Source: CAZULF01 sp964621215
GTDB lineage: Bacteria; Pseudomonadota; Gammaproteobacteria; UBA1113
Assembly (NCBI GenBank): GCA_964621215.1
Contig: CAZULF010000051.1
Location: forward strand, 1 to 14,793
Reading direction: 5' to 3'
DNA: 14,793 nt
Shown: in pieces, positions 8,615 to 14,792 of the stretch
How positions within the stretch are numbered: position 1 is the stretch's first letter
Layout: each line of letters starts with the position of its first letter
Made by a program: the position numbers and the translations under genes
Notes under the pieces: model-generated
Told to the model about the DNA's origin: nothing
Seen by the model: the letters and a program-made list of their open reading frames with translations, nothing else
Databases searched by the model: none

Positions 8615-9110
8615 TAGATTTAACGCCTAAGCGTAATAACCCATTGGCAACATTAGACGCTTCCGTCAATAATTCGCCATAGGTGATGATTTCTTCTTTG
8701 CCTTCATCATCATGTAAATAAATATGAGGACGATCGGGATCAGATAAAGCGTAACGAATTAATACTTCTTGCAAGGTTGTCACATCGGATAAATCAATGG
8801 TGAGAGCATTTAAAGCGGGGGCAAAATCTTGGACCGCTATTTTTACCGTCGGTTTAGCGATCACAATCGCTTGTACTGCAGCCGCTAAGGTGTCAGTTTT
8901 GGCGATGATGGCATCAGAAAAATGTACGTGAAATGTTTTTTCTATGCGATGAAATAATTCAACTTTCCCAAGCGAGTCGATTCCCAAATCTCGCTCAAAT
9001 GAAGCCTCTAATGAAATAGCGCGTAAAGCCCGCGTAGTTTCTTGTTCTAACAAAAACTGTCGCATAAGAACGAGTAATTGCGTTTCAATAGCTGATATAT
9101 TTTTTTCCAT
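8475..9110 (-). CDS. Acyl carrier protein domain plus start of AMP ligase (N-terminal part of the split gene)
   Basis: From ATG 9110 this frame gives 211 aa. Residues about 1-80 form an acyl carrier protein: FERDLGIDSLGKVEL has the phosphopantetheine-attachment DSL with Ser46. After a linker, residues about 115-185 are the beginning of an AMP-dependent ligase (ITYGELLTEASNVANGLLRL, VAIMVPTGKAFF). The last 27 residues or so, after HSFF, come from the wrong frame and include cysteine and proline runs unlike the family. If truly produced alone this would be a loaded-carrier-like protein with a truncated ligase, probably unstable. The gene stands alone downstream of the repeat at 9152-9364 and about 300 bases from the glycosylase gene, so it likely has its own promoter, but I see no convincing one. 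Confidence 0.78.
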   Translation of the reverse strand: MEKNISAIETQLLVLMRQFLLEQETTRALRAISLEASFERDLGIDSLGKVELFHRIEKTFHVHFSDAIIAKTDTLAAAVQAIVIAKPTVKIAVQDFAPALNALTIDLSDVTTLQEVLIRYALSDPDRPHIYLHDDEGKEEIITYGELLTEASNVANGLLRLGVKSNDTVAIMVPTGKAFFHSFFWHFVSGCDSGADLPPLSSRSNRRICYP

Positions 9111-9151
9111 GTTCAAGACTCACCAATCCCTAAAAACACATTTTAAACTAT

Positions 9152-9364
9152 TGTAGCCTGGATGCAGCGCTAGCGGAATCCGGGGTTTCCGACCTTGTGC
9201 CATGAAGATCTTCGTGAAGACGCTGTAAATACATCCCTGTACGCTCGGGTTCGGCATCCCTGCCTCACACGCTTCACGAAGACGTCATGGCACAAGATCT
9301 TTAATCTTGCCAGCATACTACATGCTTCTATCCTGGATTTTGCTAGCATTGCATCCAGACTACG
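9152..9364. repeat. 213-bp composite inverted-repeat element (MITE-like), GTAGCCTGGATGCAGC family
   Basis: The outer arms, 9152-9184 and about 9331-9364, are imperfect inverted copies: GTAGCCTGGATGCAGCGC on the left and GTAGTCTGGATGCAATGC on the complementary right end, both continuing with GCTAGC and AATCC. The left arm shares its first 16 bases exactly with the repeat at 881-908. Unlike that compact 78-bp copy, the centre holds a second, unrelated hairpin (9194-9296). It lies between the glycosylase and lipid-enzyme genes and accounts for most of that 294-base gene-free stretch. Small open frames run through it on both strands, but they are by-products of the palindromes. Confidence 0.82.
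9194..9296. repeat. Inner hairpin nested in the composite element
   Basis: The arm at 9194-9219 starts CTTGTGCCATGA and ends TCTTCGTGAAG; the arm at 9272-9296 is its inverted copy, with a difference of two or three bases in the middle. The loop of about 52 bases has the 8-base direct repeat CATCCCTG at 9232-9239 and 9255-9262. Nothing in it resembles the outer arms, so it looks like a different palindromic family inserted into an older copy. Confidence 0.78.
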
Positions 9365-9404
9365 ATTAAAGTATGCCATATTTTAAAGTTTTTAGAGCTA
9401 CAAT

Positions 9405-10028
9405 TCACGGCCTTGCAGTACAATATCGAACATATTTTTCATCAATAAAACGATATAACAAATGCTCATCACGTCCCGGAGGGATGCCTAAACGCTTCGC
9501 GCGAATAATGCGTTGGGGTGTGTATCCGACGTCTTCAACAAAGAAGTGATCCGGATGCAGAGGGTGCTGATCCCAGGTTTTAACTTTTAAATTTAGCGAT
9601 TTGCATAATAAAGTTTGCCCACAACATAGTTTATGAATAGGGCGCACGCCAATACCATTTTTAGGTGGATTAAGTTCTTGCATGACAGCGAGCATTTTTT
9701 CAGCATTAGCTGCTTCTAAATAAGGATAGCCGGCCTTAATTAACACCGCATTGCCTTCTCCATGGCAACTAAAATTTAATGAATCGCCCCCTCGAGCATA
9801 GTACATATAAATCGTACCAGCAGGCATGAACAAGGCTTTTCTTTTTTCCGTGAAGCCTAACGACGCATGACTGGCTTTATCATGAATATAATAAGCCTCA
9901 GTTTCAATAATCTGCGCCGATAACCATAATTTTTTATAAGCCACACGCAATACTTTACCTAATAATGATTTCGCTACTTCGCGCGCATCACGATCAAAAA
10001 AGGAATTAGGTAAAATAGTTCGACTCAT
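9405..10028 (-). CDS. mpg: Alkyladenine-type 3-methyladenine DNA glycosylase
   Basis: The 207-aa protein belongs to the AAG/MPG family, which removes 3-methyladenine and other alkylated or deaminated purines to start base-excision repair. Visible landmarks are the N-terminal LPNSFFDRDAREVAKSLLGK, the catalytic region IIETEAYYIHDKASHAS with the expected water-activating Glu in ETEAY, KALFMPAGTIYMYYARGG, and the C-terminal GIPPGRDE-like end. Length is typical for bacterial members. ATG 10028 comes 3 nt after the glutathione-transferase stop, so the two are probably one transcript; no strong Shine-Dalgarno is seen, which fits coupling. The pair could form a small alkylation and electrophile-defence unit, but that is inference from adjacency. 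Confidence 0.93.
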   Translation of the reverse strand: MSRTILPNSFFDRDAREVAKSLLGKVLRVAYKKLWLSAQIIETEAYYIHDKASHASLGFTEKRKALFMPAGTIYMYYARGGDSLNFSCHGEGNAVLIKAGYPYLEAANAEKMLAVMQELNPPKNGIGVRPIHKLCCGQTLLCKSLNLKVKTWDQHPLHPDHFFVEDVGYTPQRIIRAKRLGIPPGRDEHLLYRFIDEKYVRYCTARP

Positions 10029-10031
10029 AAT

Positions 10032-10652
10032 TTATGACGTTATCTCACTCAATCCCTCTTCTTTCAATGCTTGAGCGACCGACTTTATTTGCTTCATTTC
10101 TGAAAAATAACGGAATAAATTAGGATATTCATTCATAGATATTTTCAATAGGGGTAACCAAGTTAAAATAACAAAAACATAAACGTCACCTAATGTCATA
10201 CTATCGCCCATCAAAAAATCATGGTTATACAAATGATCATCGATAATTTTTAATTGGCGCTTTACGTTAGCTTTAAATACTTTTTCTTTGGTTTCTTCAG
10301 GAATTTTTGAATTAAATGCAGCGCCAGCATTTTTATGTAAATCGCTGCTCGCCATATTCAACCATTCTAAAACACGATATCGCCGCAGGGTATTCACCGC
10401 CGGCAATAACTCAATCGCATTATACTTATCTGCTAAATACTGCAAAATAACCGCATTTTCAGTGAGCACTTCATCATTGTCTAGCCTTAATGCAGGCACA
10501 GAACCTTTAGGATTTATTTCTAAATAATTCTCCCCCGTTTCTGTACGTTTTGCTTTTAAATCGACAGATTCGTATTCACAATCAATCCCAATTTCATGCA
10601 ACACAATTCTCACCACCAACGAACAAGCCCCTGGTGTATAGTATAATTTCAT
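10032..10652 (-). CDS. Glutathione S-transferase, beta-class-like
   Basis: The 206-aa protein has a thioredoxin-fold N-domain starting MKLYYTPGACSL, with Cys10 where beta-class bacterial enzymes carry their catalytic cysteine. NPKGSVPAL supplies the cis-proline loop, and TENAVILQYLADKY is the glutathione-binding Glu-Ser/Asn segment. An all-helical C-domain follows (SMTLGDVYVF motif). It should conjugate glutathione to electrophiles or act as a thiol oxidoreductase in the cytoplasm; the substrate cannot be read from sequence. The frame is open to an ATG at 10712, but ATG 10652 is chosen because AAGGAG lies 6 nt upstream, the protein then begins exactly like the family, and a promoter overlaps the extra 20 codons. 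The glycosylase gene follows 3 nt after the stop. Confidence 0.93.
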   Translation of the reverse strand: MKLYYTPGACSLVVRIVLHEIGIDCEYESVDLKAKRTETGENYLEINPKGSVPALRLDNDEVLTENAVILQYLADKYNAIELLPAVNTLRRYRVLEWLNMASSDLHKNAGAAFNSKIPEETKEKVFKANVKRQLKIIDDHLYNHDFLMGDSMTLGDVYVFVILTWLPLLKISMNEYPNLFRYFSEMKQIKSVAQALKEEGLSEITS

Positions 10653-10683
10653 TTCAAACTCCTTTTTAATAGCATATTGCAGA

Positions 10684-10712
10684 ATGATACAGCTTAAATA
10701 ACCGAATGTCAT
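10684..10712 (-). promoter_or_regulatory. Sigma-70-type promoter for the GST-glycosylase pair
   Basis: On the minus strand ATGACA (10712 to 10707) and TATCAT (10689 to 10684) are separated by exactly 17 bases; each box matches consensus at five of six positions. Transcription would start near 10677, leaving a leader of about 25 nt that contains the AAGGAG of the transferase. This argues against translation from the ATG at 10712, whose first bases form the -35 box. Confidence 0.55.
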
Positions 10713-10847
10713 CGGTCTAACCTAGGAGAAACAACAAAATAACATAAAAAATATCTATAAATTTATTTTTATGTATAAAAAGAATAATTTCTGCAAGATT
10801 AGCGAGTCACTCCGAGCGTAAGATTTATTATAATTTGAGGAATTAAT

Positions 10848-11177
10848 ATGAAAAGCAAAACTGATTGGAACAAAGTAGCAGTAATGTCGGAAAAACAAAT
10901 CCTTGATAATGCTAAAAAAGATAAGGATGCACAACCACTAACAAAACGAGAATTGAAAAAATTTAAGCGGGTTAATCCGGTAGAGGATATTGATGTGAAA
11001 GCTGTGCGTAGTGAATTGCATTTATCACAAGAAGAGTTTGCCATTTATTTTGGTGTTAGCGTGAGAACTATTCAAGAATGGGAGCAGCATAGACGGCGTC
11101 CAACAGCAACAGCACGGAACTTCCTTAAAGTTATTTTGTGTGCGCCTAAAGTTGTGCAGAAGGCCTTAGCCACTTAA
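10848..11177 (+). CDS. Solitary helix-turn-helix antitoxin-like regulator
   Basis: The 109-aa protein has a charged N-terminal part (DWNKVAVMSEKQI ... DKDAQPLTKREL, about 6-35) and an XRE-type helix-turn-helix at about 50-85 (LSQEEFAIYFGVSVRTIQEW followed by EQHRRRPTATARNFL). The helix-turn-helix resembles NadS/HigA-type antitoxins; the N-terminal segment resembles small antitoxins normally encoded directly downstream of a RelE- or BrnT-like toxin. Such proteins bind their own promoter and neutralise the partner. Here no toxin frame fits: the gap to the transferase gene is under 200 bases with only short AT-rich open frames, and the opposite strand downstream carries an unrelated protein. GAGGAA sits 5 nt before ATG 10848. 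It is either an orphan left after toxin loss or a stand-alone regulator. Confidence 0.82.
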   Translation: MKSKTDWNKVAVMSEKQILDNAKKDKDAQPLTKRELKKFKRVNPVEDIDVKAVRSELHLSQEEFAIYFGVSVRTIQEWEQHRRRPTATARNFLKVILCAPKVVQKALAT

Positions 11178-11230
11178 TAGAGATGGTTGAAATAGAAAGA
11201 AATGCGAGCAATTTATGTCCTGCCAAACTG

Positions 11231-11245
11231 ACAAGAATTTCTTGT
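11231..11245. promoter_or_regulatory. Perfect 15-base palindrome downstream of the HTH gene
   Basis: ACAAGAA-T-TTCTTGT is perfectly symmetric, sits 54 bases after the helix-turn-helix stop and lies between convergent genes. There is no T-tract, so it is not a normal terminator. It could be an operator or chance. Confidence 0.25.
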
Positions 11246-11293
11246 GAGTTGCCTCAGAAGCTAGCTCATTCAAACATTTTTCTTCTGCTTAAA

Positions 11294-12019
11294 TCACAAC
11301 GGATTAGTCAGCCAGCTTTGAGCAGAGTTCATCGCTGGAATAGTAGTAGGATTGGCTGCATCTGCTGTTGATGTTCCTCTTTCAAATAAAAAAGAACGTG
11401 AGATGTTTGGAATAGATTCAATTTTTTCTCGTATTGGCCGAAAGTAGTCAGGGGTTGAAAGAAAACCACTATTTTTTGTTTGTGCTTCTTTTATAAGTGT
11501 ATTCAGGGGTGTGTCAGATTTTAAAGCTTTAGCTAAAGCGTCTTTCTTTAGTTGATTGCTCTCTGTACTATCACATATTTCAATAAACAGTTGAATCACT
11601 GACTCTATATTCTCAAAAATAAAAGTTTTATCACAATCATCAAAAGAATCTGAAATACCAGTTGACTTCTCTTGGAGTTGAGTCAGGCAATTTTTAAAAT
11701 ACTCGTTTTTTTGTTCAGGTGATAAGGTATTTAAAAGTCGGGTTCTTTCAGTATCAATTAGTCCAGTTAATTTACGACAGGTTAATACTTCCATAAGATT
11801 GGTGAGACCTACTATACGACATCTCATGTTACGTAAAAAAGCATTTTGTTCAAAAATAGTTTTTGTATTATCTATGCGTTCTATAATTGTTGTGATGAAT
11901 AATTCTGGTTCCGCGAAAACTGGTTGTTTCATTTCAGATGAAATAGTTTTGTTTTCACAAAGACGAGTTATAACTTCATTGAAGGTTTTTTTTCTAGCAT
12001 TTACTTCTGACTGCAGCAT
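11294..12019 (-). CDS. Unrecognised helical 241-aa protein
   Basis: I do not recognise this protein. From ATG 12019 it is 241 aa, polar, predicted by eye to be mostly alpha-helical, with no signal peptide, membrane segment or known catalytic motif. It contains several cysteines, a Glu/Lys-rich middle (TLSPEQKNEYFKNCLTQLQE) and a low-complexity Ser/Thr/Ala/Asn-rich C-terminal tail of about 30 residues after FLFERG. TTGGAG (12031 to 12026) lies 6 nt before ATG 12019, so the TTG at 12031 is part of the ribosome site rather than the start. A promoter-like pair sits upstream. It separates rlmH from the rest of the inserted genes and looks more AT-rich than the housekeeping genes. In an intracellular lineage a secreted effector is one possibility, but the sequence does not show that. 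Confidence 0.7.
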   Translation of the reverse strand: MLQSEVNARKKTFNEVITRLCENKTISSEMKQPVFAEPELFITTIIERIDNTKTIFEQNAFLRNMRCRIVGLTNLMEVLTCRKLTGLIDTERTRLLNTLSPEQKNEYFKNCLTQLQEKSTGISDSFDDCDKTFIFENIESVIQLFIEICDSTESNQLKKDALAKALKSDTPLNTLIKEAQTKNSGFLSTPDYFRPIREKIESIPNISRSFLFERGTSTADAANPTTIPAMNSAQSWLTNPL

Positions 12020-12084
12020 TAAATTCTCCAACTATTTCATGTAAATACACACCACACCCCGCCTCAAAGCGATATGTGTTCGAA

Positions 12085-12113
12085 ATTTAATCACAGAAGG
12101 AGGGGAATGTCAA
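12085..12113 (-). promoter_or_regulatory. Sigma-70-type promoter for the 241-aa helical protein
   Basis: On the minus strand TTGACA (12113 to 12108, perfect -35) is followed by 17 bases and TTAAAT (12090 to 12085, four of six). The start point would be near 12078, about 60 bases before ATG 12019. It lies just past the rlmH stop, so the unrecognised gene need not depend on the housekeeping transcript. Confidence 0.5.
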
Positions 12114-12127
12114 GAAACCCGCGATAT

Positions 12128-12598
12128 CTACTCCCGATGATACGGGTGATTATTCAATAAACTCCAGGCGCGGTAGAGTTGTTCGACTAACACGACACGG
12201 ACTAAGGGATGGGGTAAGGTTAAATCAGAGAGTGACCAACGGGCATTGGCGCGTTGTAAACAACGCTCATCTAAGCCATCGGGGCCGCCGATGATGAGGC
12301 TGACATCACAGGCATTAAGCATCCATTTTTCTACTTGTTTGGCTAATTGCGGTGTATCCCAACTCGTGCCTTTGACATCTAATGCAATAACATAGTTAGC
12401 CGCAGGGATTTTTGCTAAAATAAGTTCGGCTTCTTGTTGTTTATATTGTGCAGCGGTGGCGTTCTTGCTGCGTTTTGCTGGTGTGATTTCAATAATGTCG
12501 CAACGTAATTGTGAAGCGAAACGCTGCAGATAATCATTGACGCCTGCAGTTACCCAATCAGGCATGTGTTTACCCACAGCGATGATAGTGATTTTCAT
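12128..12598 (-). CDS. rlmH: 23S rRNA pseudouridine-1915 N3-methyltransferase RlmH
   Basis: RlmH is a SPOUT-fold methyltransferase that uses S-adenosylmethionine to methylate pseudouridine 1915 of 23S rRNA in assembled 70S ribosomes. The 156-aa product has the family length and signatures: MKITIIAVGKHMPDWV at the start, ALDVKGT, the SAM-binding knot LIIGGPDGL (about 101-109) and LSDLTLPHPLVRVVLVEQLY with the terminal YHRE. ATG 12598 has AGAGGA about 6 nt upstream. It follows rsfS after a 127-base gap that contains a hairpin repeat, and in many relatives it is followed directly by mrdA, which is not the case here. Confidence 0.97.
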   Translation of the reverse strand: MKITIIAVGKHMPDWVTAGVNDYLQRFASQLRCDIIEITPAKRSKNATAAQYKQQEAELILAKIPAANYVIALDVKGTSWDTPQLAKQVEKWMLNACDVSLIIGGPDGLDERCLQRANARWSLSDLTLPHPLVRVVLVEQLYRAWSLLNNHPYHRE

Positions 12599-12652
12599 CT
12601 TTTTCCTCTTAAGAGCTCCCGATCATATAATGTCAGCGTTATGTGCTCTACA

Positions 12653-12683
12653 TTGTCATCCCTCACTACGTTCGGGATGACAA
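12653..12683. repeat. GTCATCCC/GGGATGAC hairpin repeat between rsfS and rlmH
   Basis: TTGTCATCCC (12653-12662) and GGGATGACAA (12674-12683) are perfect 10-base inverted arms around an 11-base loop. There is no adjacent T-run, so a rho-independent terminator is unlikely. It resembles short dispersed palindromes common in intracellular proteobacteria. Confidence 0.65.
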
Positions 12684-12725
12684 CCTCAAAGCACCAACTT
12701 TAGGTTTTTATCCGGCGCAGAGGTG

Positions 12726-13061
12726 TTAGCGCGAATCACTGCTTTGATCCCATAAATGTTCTAACTGATAAAGCTGACGCACTTTAGCTTGCATGACATG
12801 AATCATGGCGTAGCCTAAATCCACTAATACCCATTCAGCATCTTCTTCACCAGCGATGCCGAGTGGGCGAATGCCTGCTTCTTTCGCTTTTTCTGCGACT
12901 TTTTGTGCGATCGATTTTACGTGGCGGGTTGAGTTACCAGTGCAAATGATCATCATGTCGGTAATGCTGGTTAATGGACGCACATCTAATACGACGATAT
13001 CAATCGCTTTCATATCTTCTAATTCAGCGATCAAAAATTTTTTTAATTCATCAAAACTCAT
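12726..13061 (-). CDS. rsfS: Ribosomal silencing factor RsfS
   Basis: RsfS (Iojap/YbeB) binds ribosomal protein uL14 and blocks subunit joining when nutrients are scarce. The 111-aa product has the family fold in order: LDVRPLTSITDMMIICTGNS (about 25-44), STRHVKSIAQKV, GEEDAEWVLVDLGYAMIHVM (about 71-90) and a terminal YQLEHLW. Length is typical. ATG 13061 has AAGGAA 5-6 nt upstream. It lies between nadD and rlmH as in most gammaproteobacteria, with a palindromic repeat in each flanking gap. Confidence 0.97.
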   Translation of the reverse strand: MSFDELKKFLIAELEDMKAIDIVVLDVRPLTSITDMMIICTGNSTRHVKSIAQKVAEKAKEAGIRPLGIAGEEDAEWVLVDLGYAMIHVMQAKVRQLYQLEHLWDQSSDSR

Positions 13062-13099
13062 TAGGGTTCCTTTTGGTTTATAAACATTAAATAATATTT

Positions 13100-13136
13100 C
13101 GTCGCATGGATCCCGCGGACAAGCCGCGGGACGACG
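13100..13136. repeat. GC-rich palindromic repeat between nadD and rsfS
   Basis: CCCGCGG (13112-13118) and CCGCGGG (13124-13130) form a perfect GC-only stem around ACAAG; CGTCG (13100-13104) and CGACG (13132-13136) extend it asymmetrically. The GC content contrasts sharply with the AT-rich surroundings, which suggests a dispersed element rather than local sequence. It lies just 3' of the nadD stop, and on the minus strand is followed by an AT-rich run without a clean T-tract. Confidence 0.68.
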
Positions 13137-13140
13137 AGGC

Positions 13141-13782
13141 TTATGACATATATAGTCGCTGTTTTTTAATATACGCTAATACTGTGTCGGGTAATAAAAA
13201 ACGAGCATCATATCCGGCTTCCAGTTGGCATCGAATAGCGTTGGATGAAATATCTAATGGCGTGACAAATTGTAAAAATATTTTGCCCGCTACACTTTCA
13301 TGTAAGCTACCATAATCCAAATCTTGGTGCGCATTCAAAAACCGCTCCATTTCTGAATCCAAATGCATTTTTTGCCCTGCACGTACGGCAATAACAATAT
13401 GCGCTAACTCAATCGACTGTCGCCAGTTTTTCCAACTGGGAAGATCGGCAAATACATCGGATCCTAAAATCAAAGCCAGCGGAGTATCTGGTAACTCATC
13501 GCGAAGAGAGGTTAAGCTCTCCACCATATAAGAAGCAGAATGGCGCTGTATTTCCCGATCATCGATTACAAAATCAGGCTCATCGGCGATAGCCAGTTGC
13601 AACATATTCAAACGATGTTCAGCATTAGCATGCGCTTCTTCTTTATGTACTGGCATTTTGCAGGGTAAAAACCGCACGGATTGTAAATCCAAAATTTGTT
13701 TGAGTTCTAATGCTGTGCGCAAATGGCCATGATGCACAGGATCGAATGTACCGCCTAAAATCCCTATCGGTTTGGTATTCAT
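13141..13782 (-). CDS. nadD: Nicotinate-nucleotide adenylyltransferase
   Basis: NadD transfers AMP from ATP to nicotinate mononucleotide, giving deamido-NAD. The 213-aa product has the nucleotidyltransferase signature GILGGTFDPVHHGHL at its N-terminus (HxGH present), LPCKMPVHKEEAHANAEHR, a DREIQRHSASYMVESL segment and the C-terminal ISSNAIR (the ISSTxIR motif). ATG 13782 is chosen because GGAGAG lies 5-6 nt upstream and the ATG overlaps the holA TGA (ATGA at 13782-13779). A longer frame reaches 13809 but adds nine unconserved residues. It sits directly after holA and before rsfS, as in other gammaproteobacteria. Confidence 0.96.
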   Translation of the reverse strand: MNTKPIGILGGTFDPVHHGHLRTALELKQILDLQSVRFLPCKMPVHKEEAHANAEHRLNMLQLAIADEPDFVIDDREIQRHSASYMVESLTSLRDELPDTPLALILGSDVFADLPSWKNWRQSIELAHIVIAVRAGQKMHLDSEMERFLNAHQDLDYGSLHESVAGKIFLQFVTPLDISSNAIRCQLEAGYDARFLLPDTVLAYIKKQRLYMS

Positions 13783-14792
13783 AACTTCTCTCCACAATAA
13801 CTCAAACACAGATCAGAAATAGCTGGCCAAGCAGATTGTTGAATACTACCTTTAATCATGGCATCAATATTCGCTGCTTGTATTAATAATTGTTCACCTA
13901 TTTCTATCTTAAAACGCGATAAAGCTTTTTCAACCGCGTGTTTCCTTGGTAACGGTAACCATTGTTGCTGCAATGCAGCGGCGATAGTCATGCCGCCTTG
14001 CACATTTAAACGCATAGAGTGCAACTGTCGCAATTCGCGCGCTAAGGCCCATAAAATCAATATCGGTTCAACACCGCTGGCTTGTAATTTATGTAAAATG
14101 CGTAAAGCGGCTTTTGCATCGCCGATATTGCAACTATCGACCAAATCAAATACATTAAAATCCGCTTGATCTTGTAGTATTTCACAAAGCTGTGCATGAT
14201 TGATAGTGGTGCCGGCAGCAAATAATAATCCTAACTTTTGCACTTCTTGGCGAGTAGCAAGCAGATTACCTTGGGTTTGTGTTAATAACAATTCTATAGC
14301 AGCAGGTTCCATTTTTAATTGTACCTGTTGCAGTTGCTGCGTTAACCAACGTTTAACCCCTTGACTATCTAACGGCCAGATTTGTAATGTCACACCGGCG
14401 CGCTCAATCGCCTGCCACCATTTACTTTTGGTGCTGGCACTTTCAATTTTAGGCAATATTAAAATTACAATAATATCTGTATTCAGCTGTGAGACATATT
14501 GTTGAAAGAATTGGCTTCCCGCATCGCCAGGTTTGCCACTAGGCAAATGAATTTCTACTATTTTTTGGCTAGAAAATAACGATAAACTTTGTAGATTATT
14601 GAGTAGTTGATTCCAATTAAAATGACTTTCAACAGTGACGGTTTCACGTTCAGCATAGCCCATCGCCATCGCTTTTTGACGAATGGCCATGACGGTTTCT
14701 TCCACCAAGCAGTATTCTTCACCACTTATCGCATAAATGGGGGCTAGTTGTTGCGCCAAATGTTGAGATAACTGTTCAAAACGTAATTTCAT
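13779..14792 (-). CDS. holA: DNA polymerase III delta subunit
   Basis: The delta subunit is the wrench of the clamp loader that opens the beta clamp. The 337-aa product is full length (E. coli about 343 aa). It begins MKLRFEQLSQHLAQQLAPIY with the ISGEEYCLVEE segment of domain I, has LQSLSLFSSQKIVEIHLP where the beta-binding region is expected, TQGNLLATRQEVQKLGLL of the AAA-like lid region and an FNVFDLVDSCNIGDAKAALR collar segment. The ATG at 14792 lies one base from the window edge, so its ribosome site is not visible. It is translationally coupled to nadD by an ATGA overlap. Confidence 0.95.
   Translation of the reverse strand: MKLRFEQLSQHLAQQLAPIYAISGEEYCLVEETVMAIRQKAMAMGYAERETVTVESHFNWNQLLNNLQSLSLFSSQKIVEIHLPSGKPGDAGSQFFQQYVSQLNTDIIVILILPKIESASTKSKWWQAIERAGVTLQIWPLDSQGVKRWLTQQLQQVQLKMEPAAIELLLTQTQGNLLATRQEVQKLGLLFAAGTTINHAQLCEILQDQADFNVFDLVDSCNIGDAKAALRILHKLQASGVEPILILWALARELRQLHSMRLNVQGGMTIAAALQQQWLPLPRKHAVEKALSRFKIEIGEQLLIQAANIDAMIKGSIQQSAWPAISDLCLSYCGEKL

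Larger units (their letters stand above)
6311..9110 (-). pseudogene. ACP / fatty-acid AMP-ligase / PlsC-type acyltransferase fusion, split by a one-base frameshift
   Basis: Joining the two reading frames gives one trifunctional polypeptide of about 932 aa from ATG 9110: acyl carrier protein, AMP-dependent acyl ligase, a membrane-associated linker and a glycerophospholipid-type acyltransferase. The break is a run of eight A on the plus strand (8558-8565; T8 in the message sense). With seven bases the frame would read HSFF-GILLAG-AIPVPIYPP, exactly what an AMP ligase should have. With eight it reads HSFF-WHFVSG and stops at about 8475. All catalytic motifs on both sides of the break look intact, so decay is recent, or the run slips during transcription or translation, or it is a sequencing error. 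Expected role: activate a fatty acid, load it on the built-in carrier and transfer it to a lysophospholipid or other lipid acceptor. ATG 9110 has GGTGAG 8 nt upstream; a TTG at 9116 is possible. Confidence 0.8.

Noticed and set aside
9170..9386. Small open frames of 63-69 aa on both strands
   Set aside because: They lie inside the composite palindromic repeat and arise from its inverted arms; no coding evidence.
10829..10834. TATAAT before the HTH gene as a -10 box
   Set aside because: Transcription would start inside or after the Shine-Dalgarno GAGGAA at 10837-10842, and no -35 box fits.
11183..11371. 62-aa plus-strand open frame after the HTH gene, a possible toxin partner
   Set aside because: No good Shine-Dalgarno, no toxin motif, and its 3' half is antisense to the helical protein gene. 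Toxins of this type usually lie upstream, not downstream.
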